From assembly GCF_014066305.1 (NCBI RefSeq), contig NW_023501068.1, positions 357,501-421,500 of the forward strand: a DNA stretch of 64,000 nucleotides. Direction: 5' to 3'. This DNA comes from Letharia columbiana (Eukaryota; Ascomycota; Lecanoromycetes; Lecanorales; Parmeliaceae). Within the stretch, counting starts at the first letter, position 1. Every line of letters begins with the position of its first letter. Positions 51,356-61,447 of this stretch are shown here, one piece after another. Made by a program: the position numbers and the translations under genes. The notes under the pieces are model-generated. The model did no database searches. It saw only the letters and a program-made list of their open reading frames with translations, and was not told the DNA's origin.

Positions 51356-53496
51356 TTAGGTCGGATCATCGTCGTACCAGTCGTTGAGGGAGCCTAGCAG
51401 CTGCTTCCAGACGTTGCCATCCCAGTAGGTGTGATCCACAATATCCCTGATTTTCGCGAACGGTCCATCAGTCAATGGATGACAAAAGCAGGTATGGAGT
51501 CAGCTTACATGCCAATGGCCTTGAGACCGAGACCGTGGTCTAGTTTATCAAGCTTATCTATGCTCGCTTGATCATCGCCAAACCGGATGAACTGGATGGC
51601 AACATGTTCCTTAGGGCATCTTTTGGCAATCATACTTTGGACCAGGTCTCTGATGAGACCCTCAACGTCAGTGGGCTGCCACTTAGCGTCTGTCAGGATG
51701 TAGAAGCTCAGGGGCCTTTGCGGTTGCGGAGGAGGTTGACGTCCGTACACCGTTCTCGGGGGGTAAATCAATGTGCCAAATTTATTTATATGCTCTTGCA
51801 GAATGTTTTGTAGCCTTCCTCGCATGTCTGATACCCCCACGAAGGGCTCTTGGTGTATCGAGGACGAGAGTTTCGAGGATTTCCGCGAATTGACCTTTTT
51901 CCGGCTCTGGGTGAAAAAGATGTCGAGGCCGTCTTTGTCTGACTTCTTTACCATGTATGCCAACAATGAGATGACGCGTTCTATTTCTCTACTGTACTGC
52001 TTCATCGTGGCCGAGGTATCAATCAAAAAAATCTAGAGCCACCCCTTAGCGAGCTTCATGTGTTTGATCTTGGAAGGACATGACTCACATGATCTCTCTT
52101 ATCCAGAGAAGTCAGGTTTTCCTCTCCACGCAACACGGTATATTCACCACTTTTCTTCTTCCTCTTCCATTCATGGCCTTCATTGATGGATAGAGTAGGT
52201 CGTACCGGCTCCTCTTGAGGCTGCTGTACATGCTGCTGCGGAGAATTTTGATGAGTGTTAGCAACGGTTGAAGACGGGGTTGCTGGGAGAGGAATGACAT
52301 GTGAGCCTTGTGCGCCAGCTGGTGAGCTTCCTTTGGCACCAGTGCTGCGTGGTCTACTGCTTTGGCTTGCTGACTTATGGTGATGCCTGTGAGAAGATGA
52401 TTGCGATCTCGAAGACGAAGACGACCACGCGGAATCGTCGTCAGGCGGAAGAGGTTCCCGCAGTGGCAACTCTCTTTCCCCTCGTACGCGATAATGGTCA
52501 TGTGGGACTTGAGGAGGACTCCTAGCCCCGACCCTGGCTTCGTTAGAATCGACAAGCTCGCCATTAATGTTTCCCACGAGCCCAACCACAGAGACATCGA
52601 ATTTCTTTTCGGCATCTTTAATAAGTCGCTTTGACTTGTCGAAAAGATACTTAGCGTGGGGCCGGGTCTCATGCTGCAACATCTCAACAACAAGGCGGTC
52701 CACTACTGACCGAGTAATATGATCCTTGGTCTGTTTTGCCCTTAATATATCTTGATGTATGTTGTCAACCGCGTCGAGGAGATTGCCATCAAAGTGAAAG
52801 ACGTGTTCACCCTCATCACCTCCTTTAGCCTTGATCTCCAAGCTTCGCTGACGTCTGTATTCAACAACTCTTTTCCAGCCGTGATGAGCCCAAACCGATG
52901 CTTCGCTGAACACACAGCCAATCGACCATACGTCCACGGCCTGTGTAACTTGTAAAGGGGAAGCTTCCATGTCTATGTGGGATCTGAAAGTCTCCGGTGC
53001 ACCTAAGCGCTCATCAGTCAGATTTGAGAAGGCGGGTTTAAAGGTCCGGCCTACCATATGCGCGAGTACCAAAGGCGTCCAAGTCTGTCTGAGGGATCAT
53101 TTGGCTGGGAGACGTTGGGTTTGAAATGAGCGAGTCCAAGGTCTGCGATCTTGAAATGACAGTCATATGGTGAATCTCCGTTTCCACTAAATACTAAAAT
53201 GTTGGCTGGTTTTAACGTCTTGATGCCAGCTGTTGGCAAAAACATTAGAGGTGACAGATATCGGATTGGGCACAACACATACCCGTTTATGATCTGAGAT
53301 ACCGAGCTGTCGTTCCCAATGTTACCATGAATGGTCATTATGCCATGTGTGACACCAAAAAGCCTATCCCAGAATATTGCGGTATCTTCGATTGTTGACG
53401 GCGACTTCGTGTTTCTCATGAAATCCTCTAGCGTTCCTTGGTCTGCATACTCCAAAATGATGTTGTATGAATCGCCGTGAATGAAGCCACCGTATT
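51356..53496 (-). pseudogene. Protein kinase - vWA fusion, 3' part of an interrupted gene
   Basis: The minus strand carries kinase subdomains V-IX, then a linker and a vWA domain. Readable blocks: GGFIHGDSYNIILEYADQGT, the catalytic loop WHQDVKPANILVF (HQD for HRD), KIADLGLAHF (DLG for DFG) and AYGAPETF with VDVWSIGCVFSE. A long Ser/His/Pro-rich linker follows. The vWA part begins IFLIDTSATM (MIDAS-like DTSAT) and ends DIVDHTYWDG..NDWYDDDPT. Splices at 53288/53235, 53056/53005 (approx.), 52089/52032 and 51509/51446 look normal. One extra base at 53210-53213 and another at 53071-53073 break the frame, and the N-lobe is missing upstream. Such kinase-vWA proteins are common in filamentous fungi; their role is not settled. 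Confidence 0.7.
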
Positions 53497-53622
53497 AGTG
53501 TTCTCATCCTCACGCATCACACATACACACAGGGCATATAGATCTGAGGTATCAAGTGGTTGGGCCGTCCCCAACGCCGGGATAACAGCTGAATAGAGGC
53601 CTGAACAGACGTATTCGTACCT

Positions 53623-54185
53623 CATCTGCAAATCTGAAAAATTAATTTCCGCACGATTTCCGCCGGGTCCGCACGATCAGCACGATTTAGCCTATTCAGC
53701 AGACTTTGCCTACAAGTATGTCCAAACCCTTTCCGCCAGTTCTGCCAGTTTAGCAACTTCAAAAATTTTCAGCAACTTCAAAATTTTTGCGCAATGCACT
53801 CTAATACACTCTAAGTACTATTCTACATACATATGGCATCAATATGCATCATTATCAACATACGCATCATTATGCGCTATACCAGAGTATCACCCACGCG
53901 ACTAATTTCATTGAATCGTCCAATTCCGTAGCCAAATTTGAGTTGGCGTTGATACTCGTCGCCGTAGAACCTTGCCGTCGCAACGTCGATCATTAGAACT
54001 TTTTTTTTCGTGCGTATTGCTGCTAAACTGGCAGAACTGGCGGAAAAGGTTGGGACAGTTGCTGAACCGGCGGAATTTAGGCGGATTCTAATCAGATTTG
54101 CTGATCCGGCGGATTTTGTGATTTCCGCGACACACGCGCGATCAGCAATTTCAAATTTTGCAGGAACTTTTCAGATTTGCAGATG
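53623..54185. mobile_element. Foldback/MITE-like element with long imperfect inverted arms
   Basis: The ends CATCTGCAAATCTGAAAA (53623-53640) and its exact complement (54168-54185) form 18-bp terminal inverted repeats. Further in, the sequence containing TTTCCGCCAGTTCTGCCAG at 53722-53755 is matched in inverse orientation at 54021-54053, so the arms extend well beyond the tips as foldback. The centre is AT-rich and non-coding. No clean target duplication could be defined (CTC on both sides is possible). It sits exactly where the kinase reading frame stops. Confidence 0.8.
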
Positions 54186-54322
54186 CTCAGCGCCGAGAAA
54201 ACTCCCATGCCTATGGCATAGACCTGGGGTGAAATAGTAGCTAGCTATATATGTAGGTGTGGGTAGATAGAATAAAAAGTATACAATGGCTCTGAAAGAG
54301 ACGAAATCGAATGAAGAGCCAT
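54186..54322. repeat. Dispersed repeat segment, copy 1
   Basis: This ~137-bp stretch is a diverged inverse copy of 63760-63882. Shared blocks include a 24-bp identity at 54201-54224 that contains a small hairpin (ATGCC/GGCAT) and, further on, a short start-like frame (ATG at 54285: MALKETKSNEEP). The copy ends at the TA where the neighbouring element is inserted. Confidence 0.75.
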
Positions 54323-54324
54323 TA

Positions 54325-54888
54325 GGGGCTATCAAAGTTACTTCTACTTATGAAATAAGTCACTTATTTACCCCTCCAGCCCTATATCAGCCCTATGATA
54401 AGTAGAAAAAAATCTCCTGAGTTGCTCCTCTGGAGGAACAATACTAAAATGTTGGCTGCTATTAACACGCTCTCTGATGCTACAGGCTGTCATAGCCAGA
54501 AAGCAAGAAACGCTGCCCTGACAGACGTCTGCATCAGCTATCTACTTACCAAGGAGGTAACCATGGCTTTAAGTAGCAGCGATTCCAGCCCGTTTAACTT
54601 GAAGGGATCCTGTGATGCAGACAGAAGTCATGATGCTGCGCTAGGTATTATTGTCGTTGCAATGGCTTTAGGGGGTGTTTTATATGGCCATGAAGGCGTT
54701 CTCCGGCCGTTTTATCCGCCAAAGGCCCTATATCGAATGTAGTTAACACAGTATCATTACTACGAGACTATTTAAGAAGAAGAAGAAATAATTATTATTC
54801 ATAAGTCGAAATAGATGAGGTGCTGTCAAAGAGCTAGTAGCTTATTGTATTTCTACTTATCATAAGTAGAAGTAACTTTGATAGCCCC
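54325..54888. mobile_element. Tc1/mariner-like non-autonomous element (TA duplication, 29-bp TIRs)
   Basis: A 564-bp element whose ends are perfect inverted repeats of 29 bp (starting GGGGCTATCAAAGTTACTTC; left 54325-54353, right 54860-54888), flanked by TA on both sides (54323-54324, 54889-54890), the hallmark of Tc1/mariner/pogo transposition. A subterminal GATAAGTAGAAA word repeats inside. It contains an unrecognised 115-codon open frame (54395-54742) but no DDE transposase, so it must be mobilised in trans or be dead. Perfect TIRs suggest fairly recent insertion. Confidence 0.88.
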
Positions 54889-54890
54889 TA

Positions 54891-55340
54891 TTGCTAGGTG
54901 CAAAACAGGTGGATATATAGCTCGTAGTGAACAGGTGTCTCCTACAAATGACGGGGTATGAATCGCCGTATTGAAACCCACTAACCCCAGTCCCACTCTG
55001 GCTAGTAGGCAATTATGTTGAGGAGATGGCTTTCCCGCCCATCTCAGTTTCATGTATGCGTCACGCTCAGCTTTGTAGTTTTCTTCAGCATCCGCAGCTC
55101 GATAAGTTTTCAGAACAAACGTGTTTCTTGTGCTGGCGGCGGCGCTTCTGCTTCCATTCAGCTGACTGCGAGTCTATTGGGTAGAGGAGCCGAGCATACC
55201 GGTATGACATGACCACGCGGTCGTAGCGAATTGTAGTTTTCGTCAACCACAATTTTGTAGATGATGGCGCTTCCCCCTTCTCCGATCTTCTCTTTGCGTG
55301 TTATAGGCAGGATGTCCTCCTCTTTGAAGCGATCATTCAT
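54891..55340 (-). pseudogene. Kinase N-lobe fragment cut off by element insertion
   Basis: From the ATG at 55340: MNDRFKEEDILPITRKEKIG then EGGSAIIYK, a glycine-rich ATP loop; after a probable short intron, TFVLKTYRAADAEENYKAER carries the ATP-anchoring Lys and the alpha-C Glu region, then YMKLRWAGKPSPQHN. Further on, 54941-54980 codes FQYGDSYPVI in a shifted frame, a counterpart of IHGDSYNIIL in the 3' part of the locus. The fragment ends at the TA flank of the 54.3-kb element. It is either the true 5' end of the kinase-vWA gene or a neighbouring paralogue's remains; the repeated GDSY segment favours the latter. Confidence 0.65.
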
Positions 55341-57178
55341 GTTGTATTCGAGTTGTGACTCTGTTCTTCTTGCCTGGAACTTTTATATCTGTAGGTCAGA
55401 ATTTTCTATCGGTAAGCCTCGTGGTGTACAGCACGACAACGACTCATCCCTTTTGTCTTCGTCATTATTCAGTGTAAGCCAAGACACATTTGAAGCTGAT
55501 TTGCCAATTTGCCCGTGCTTAGACACTCATGAGCACCGAAATCTTCCAATCAGACTATACCGGGCGCGGGATGCCGAATCCCTACGCCAATCTCAATCCT
55601 GTACAGATATACCTCGCCCTGAGCTTGCCGCTTACCGTCGTCACGCCTTCTCTTCTGGGCTGGCTTCCACTTCTGGGAGATGCGTCATGAGAAGCAGAAG
55701 AAGAAGCACCATAAAGCTGCTGGTTGGCAAGTCTGACCTTCCAATGCTGTATCCTTCGATTGTCTGCGCCTATGCATAATCCTGGCAGATATCATCATCT
55801 CACCGCTACAGTCTGCGATATCACCCAAGATTGTGTGGGTTACAGTTTCATAGAACGAATAAGGGACCCGTTATGTATGAAGTCACTGTGGGATCTTCTG
55901 CGTATCAGACTTTTGTGCCTTGGCAGCCGCAAGGTGGATGGTTGTCATTTCTTGAATGCGTCTCTCTCACGTGGACTGGAATGACGATTTTTTGAACGAT
56001 CCGAACAACATTGAGATGACTGATAGACGTCTAAATCTATAAGCTGCGAGAAGACAAACACCAGTAGAAGGTCTATTCAGTCTTCAATTCCTCCTATCAA
56101 AGTGAAATCAAACCTTGGCTACGTCGATGGAACACGAATACTCTACGAGTACAGATAGACTAGTCAAGCACCCCCAGATGAAAGCCACGGCCACCACCAT
56201 AGTGTCCTTCATCTCGACGCAAGACGTGGCCGCCTGCCGCTCGTGATCACGCTGTCCACTATCAGCAAATGCCCGAGTTCCCCTCGAAGAAGGAAAGTCG
56301 AAACGGGTTAAAACACAGCCTTGGCATTCCTGACGCAGAAATTGCTCGATCTACGGTTCATCCGAACCGTGCCGTGCCAGTAGGCGGCGTGCCAGCATCT
56401 GGGGGGTAATGCAACGTACCCAACATGGGAAACGATTGACCCCGCATGTTCAGCTTGCCCGAGATGCATAACTAGCGTGGAACTGTGGTTGGGTTGTAAG
56501 TTCTAGCCTAGCGTATCCCGCCATGCAACGACCCAGTCTGCAACAAGATCGTTGGAGACATTGTGAGTCCACGGTTCTTGAAAATTCGCACGGTGATGGA
56601 TATGTAGTAAGGGGCGTCAAGGTTTGTAAGTTTCTACTCTCCAGGCTTGTCCTTGGGGAGAAACTACGGCAAGCGGAGTCGATGTTTGATCGGTTAGATT
56701 CTCAGCCTTGTCCGCAATGCTGCACGCTGTGCCATTTCCGGTGGGCTCGAAGATTACGGGCCGCAGCCAAGCCATGTTTCGGGTTGTCAGTGATCAGTAT
56801 GCATCTTACCTTGCTAAGGGCTATGTATGGAACCATCTTGCCCAGCCGTGTGATCTCGGTCTATGTTATTTTTACCGCGGTATACCGAGATCTATATTGA
56901 GCTCTGCCAGATGATTCACTACCTCCGAAAAAGAATCTTTCCTAAGTCCCGAGTTGGCAATGGTCAACGCGCTACCGCATCAGCCTCGCCTGCTGAATGC
57001 CGCTTATGCGGCTCAGGTTAGGTTCCAGAGTCCTCTCACGATGTATAAGACCCATGCCGACCTGCTGAGGGATAGAGGGGTAGGGAGTACATCGCTCGTT
57101 AAGACGCTCTTCAGACATTTCATTCAAATTCATTCCATCTGTGATTTATACTTCCCCTAAACCCCATAAGCTACCACC
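55341..57178. other. 1.8-kb region without a supported gene
   Basis: Promoter side of the kinase fragment and upstream region of the next gene. Plus-strand frames to 55984 are antisense or anonymous. Nothing recognised. Confidence 0.4.
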
Positions 57179-58161
57179 ATGAAATTCACCAAATCCAAAA
57201 AAGAGACCAAGAAGTCCCCCGAAGAGGAATACGCCGAACAAATCTCCACCCTCACAGAAAGCGAACTGCGCGACCTCCACAAAGACCTCAAAATCGACCA
57301 TTATGTCAACAGCACCGCTGCCGTCATCAACACCGCATCTGGCGTCGGCCTTCTCAGCATGCGCTCAACCACTCGCAGGTACCGAACCGAACGCATGCAG
57401 ATCGAAGCCATGGAGGCTCGCATGAAAGAAATGGGATGGACGGCCCACCCGAATCGATACAGGGATGCGGTGCCGATTGCGCTTGGGAGTCGCCGCCGGG
57501 ACCACGGCCGGGATGTCGTTTGGGCTCATCAATGTTGAGAAGAACGCGAAACGTACTACGGACTATGTGAAGAAGAAGGACCTGTTCAAGACGAAGGAGC
57601 TGGTCGAGACGAAAGAAATTGATGTTGACACTGAGACTGAGGAGGCTGACGTTGCCGAAGAGGTAGAAGTTGCAGAGTCTTCTCTGGAACGCACACAGAC
57701 TCCTGAAAAGACCACCGAACCCGTCATCGTCTCGCACAGTATCGCCAGAAAACCCGTCCCCGCCCCAGCACCAACCAACACCATCGCAGCACCTTCGCAG
57801 CCCGAGGATCTCAACACCGCCGTCGAGATCACCCACGACACCCCCGTGGTCTCCATAGAACCAACCGCCACCGAACCACCCGCCCCTTCCGTCGATGCGT
57901 GCCCGGCCGCGGAGCCGAAGCCGACGAAGAAGGAAGCGCTCTTCTCCCAGGTCTCGGTCGTGAACAAGAAAATGCGCAGCTTCGGGTTCAAGAGGGACGG
58001 AGAGGAGAAGGGAGACGACGGTTTCTGTCGCGGAGATTGCGTGCGATGCGCGGAGTCCTGCGATGGATGCGGAGGCAGGTGCGGTCGTTGGTCACGGCGT
58101 TGTCGAAAAGCTGGATGGGCCGCCGCTGTACACCGCGGAGGCGATGGAGTGTGTTGGTTGA
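57179..58161 (+). CDS. Unknown protein with Glu/Thr/Pro-rich middle, two frame breaks
   Basis: Starts MKFTKSKKETKKSPEEEYAE and has a conserved-looking first part (TESELRDLHKDLKIDHYVNS, then AAVINTASGVGLLSMRSTTR). The frame slips at GGG 57485-57487; dropping one G gives ALGVAAGTTAGMSFGLINVE, a smooth Gly/Ala-rich segment that could pack in a membrane. A long Glu/Val/Thr/Pro-rich linker follows. At GGG 58010-58012 a second dropped G opens a frame EEKETTVSVAEIACDARSPA that ends ..LYTAEAMECVG at TGA 58159-58161, giving about 326 residues. The alternative downstream frames are Arg/Trp- or Cys-rich and look artefactual. Family not recognised. The breaks are probably base-count errors. Confidence 0.6.
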
Positions 58162-59714
58162 GGGGTCCTGGGTTGGAGATGATGCCGGGGTTGTTTTCGG
58201 GTTGGCGTCGTTCTGCATCTGGGTTGCCAATTTTTTCTTTGCTTGAGACCTGGAACAGGTGAGGTGAATGGTTATGTTGTTGGAATGGGGCTTGATACCG
58301 TGCTGTTCAATTTTATAGGTAATCCTTCCCCTGAGGAAAAGAAGCACCAGTTTTAAAAAAAAAAAAAAAAAAATAAAAAAATTTTTTTTAAGGGAAAAAA
58401 TAAAAAAAAAAAAAAAAACTTTGTTTTTTTTTAAAAAAAAAAAAAAAAAAAAAAATAAAAAAAAAAAAAACCCCCCGCCGCCCCCAAAAAAAAAAAAAAA
58501 AAAAACGGCTGGAGGATGCCGAAAGAAAGTCTTACTGGGAGGAGGTAGCCAATGAATCGGACTATAGGACCGTCACGCTTTCCCCAGAGAATGCAACCTC
58601 GCTGTTTTGCTTTGATTAGGCAGCCGTACAATATTAATGGCAGATACTGCAGGATCCACTAACTGGCTGTGTGCTGGCGTCTCGGCTTCTGCTCGCATTG
58701 CTCCTGATCATCGGGCTCCACAGATATAGGCTCAGATGATGCGGTTCGATCGGTCGTCTCAAGCTCTATCAATTGATGGTTTAGACCATGAAGAGACAGA
58801 TTGGATTCCATCCGGATCATATGAAGAGAATCCCAGCATGGCGCAAGAGGTTTGCCGAGGGTACGACTGAGAAGAAGCAGGGGAGGAAAGCATGACGATT
58901 AGTTACAATTCATATCCTTGTGCAAGCCGGCGAAGTTATCTAGCCAGATGTCCCGAATTGCTGGAAAGCGGGCAGGAGTAGTCCTCTTGATGTCTGGTCT
59001 CTTCGATAACGACATCGCACAACGACATAATTGGAAGGTTCATTTCAACGAAATGTCCCACAGTGTTGAATTCACAATTGGGATGTAAACTGTAGCAGAG
59101 CTTCTAGTCAGGTCCGAGTAGCAGAATCCATCATCGAACTCAAAGCACGAAGCGCAGTTCAGCTCGTAAGGATCACGATTTGCAGCCATGCATGTTGCAT
59201 GGACCGCTGCAACGATGATAAGGCAGGTAGGTGGTCTTTGTCAAACAAGTCCTTCTCGGCAGCCTACAGGCTGATGCTAGATAACATACTCTACTCAGTC
59301 TTATCTGATCTTTGAAAACATCGTCTGATGGCCTGATCCTTCCCTATATGCATGACCTTTGCTACATGCTCTTAGTTTACAAGGTAGGTTATAGCTTTAT
59401 AAGTAACTAAAGTAGGGTGCCTGCAGGCGGCTAAACACGGCGAGACAGGCTCCGCGACTCCGCGCGTAGCCTGGACAGCTTCTTATCAGCACTGCGTCAT
59501 TATTGCATGCCAAGTAGAGGGGAAAGGCCAGCGAAGAAAACGATCTACGGTACGGTATACCTGGTGAGGCTGCTGAATGCGAGTTGGGCATGTATCACTT
59601 TCTCTTTTGAGCGGACCATGTCTGCCCGCTATGTTGTTTTGTCCATGCTCGATTTCACATCTCATCCCTTCGGCGGAATTGGCAAACTTGAACCTCCCCA
59701 AGAGAAGAATTCGA
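58162..59714. other. 1.5-kb spacer with a homopolymer block
   Basis: Apart from the A/T/C homopolymer block (separate entry) the sequence is anonymous. No supported gene; the right end is the MFS gene leader. Confidence 0.45.
58353..58505. repeat. A/T homopolymer block with a C-rich core
   Basis: About 150 bp composed almost only of long A runs, short T runs and one CCCCCCGCCGCCCCC core (58471-58485), with abrupt edges into normal sequence. Such blocks are unusual in unique fungal DNA and often mark low-quality or wrongly joined sequence. Confidence 0.8.
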
Positions 59715-61447
59715 ATGGCACGCCGACTGAGCCTGTCATCCTCTTCCAGACCGCCTCCCCTCCTCAAAATCCGCTCGGCGCCTCGCTTCATTATCTTTAT
59801 TGCGTGTTATGGCATCTTCACAGTTAGTGGATAGCTTTCAATACGACCTTTCATCCTGAAGAATCTCTGCTAATACGAACAATTGTTTAGCACTTGTTTT
59901 TCTATGGCATGGTAAGCCCGCTTGAACCCACACCGTTATCCTTTACGCTAACATACCACAGCTTGTCCCTGTCACGCCGACCGCCTTAATACAAAGAGCT
60001 GGTGTGCCCCCGAAAGACTGTACGTTGAGTTTTGCCACGCTGCGGCTTCTGTCCTCAGGTCATTCTACTGATGGATACGACGCCCTAGTACAGAAATGGA
60101 ACTCAATTCTCCAGGCCATCTATGGCGGCGCCACACTGGCAATATCCCGTGAGTCTACTGTTCTTGTGCCGTTGAGAGTTTTTGGTCTCTGACGTGTTCT
60201 CAACCCTTCCAGCGGCCGCTGGCTTGTTCATGGATCGCATGGGGTCCCGTCGCACTCCTTTCCTGCTCTGTCTTGTCTGTCTCACAGGCGCCACGGCGCT
60301 TCTTGCCGTCGGGACAAACATCGGCCTCTGGGTTGCAGGACGCCTTCTCCAAGGTGTATCCGCGGGAGTGTTATGGGTCGTGTGCCTGGCTCTTCTCACT
60401 GATACCGTTGGCCCGGCAGGCATCGGCCAAGCGGTCGGGGTCATTGGCATCCCAATGAGTATAGGACCAATTGTAGGGCCCCTACTTGGCGGCGTCATCT
60501 ACGCCCACGGTGGATACTACGCCGTCTTCGGACTGATGTTCGCCATGCTGGGCGTGGACGCCGTGCTGCGGCTCGTCATGATTGAGAAGAGAGTTGCCCA
60601 GAAGTGGTTGGAGGCCGAGGCTGTCCAATCTGACATACCCGATGTTCGTCCCGAGTCCGATTCACCAGTGAGTCTGACTCCGTGTCCCGAATCTTCCGAT
60701 ACTTCCTATACGATGACAGGAAACGACGATGAGAGGACCAATGGGGCGCCTCCTTCAAGTCAAATTCTGCACTACCAGCTTCCCCCAATACTAAGGCTTC
60801 TACTGTCCTTCCGAATGCTTGTGGGTCTCGCTGGTGGACTGCTGCAGTCCTGCTTAAACGTCGCGTTAGACAGCACTCTACCCCTGGTTGTCAACGCGCT
60901 CTTCGGATGGCAGCAGACCGGACAGGGTCTAATCTTCATCACAATCTTGCTTCCATCCCTCCTACAGCCCGTCTTCGGCGCGATAACCGATAGATATCAG
61001 CAAGGGAGACGACTGCTCGCAGCCGGTGGTTGTCTTCTGGCCACCCCGGCCTACGTGCTCTTACGTCTTGTCACGGAGGACACGCTGAGCCAAAAGACCC
61101 TGCTTTGCGTTCTCCTGGTGATCATCGGCCTGGCGATGGCCATTGCCATGCCGGCGATTATTGCAGAGATTGGTGCCACTGTTGCAGACGCGGAGAAGAA
61201 TGACCCGCAAGCCGTCAAGGGATCCGTCATTGCCACGGGATGGAGCCTTGTCAATGCTGCCTACGCGGCCGGTTGCTTGATTGGCCCCTTGTTCGCAGGC
61301 CTCATCCGCAACGCGGCTGGTTGGCAAACAACGACGTGGTGCCTAGGACTTTTGAGTGCAGTTACGGGAGTGTTTCTGCTGCTGTGTCTAGGGGGTTGGG
61401 TAGGGAAGCTTCGACCAAAAGCATTCGTACACAGGGTACCTAGATGA
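59715..61447 (+). CDS. MFS transporter, DHA1 / VMAT-like
   Basis: Five exons (59715-59822, 59891-59911, 59962-60019, 60059-60148, 60213-61447; introns 68, 50, 39 and 64 bp) encode 503 residues. The second exon is a 21-nt micro-exon (HLFFYGM), and the third intron is only 39 bp; all phases agree. The protein has about twelve spans. GLFMDRMGSRR is the MFS signature loop between TM2 and TM3; GRLLQGVSAGVLWV and GPIVGPLLGGVIY (motif C-like) point to a drug:H+ antiporter of the DHA1 group. A polar loop of ~90 residues separates the halves, and GAITDRYQQGRRLL repeats the signature loop in the second half. Export of a small organic molecule is the likely role; the substrate is unknown. Confidence 0.88.

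Noticed and set aside
55261..55779. 172-codon plus-strand open frame
   Set aside because: Its first part is the antisense of the kinase N-lobe, and the rest has no family resemblance.
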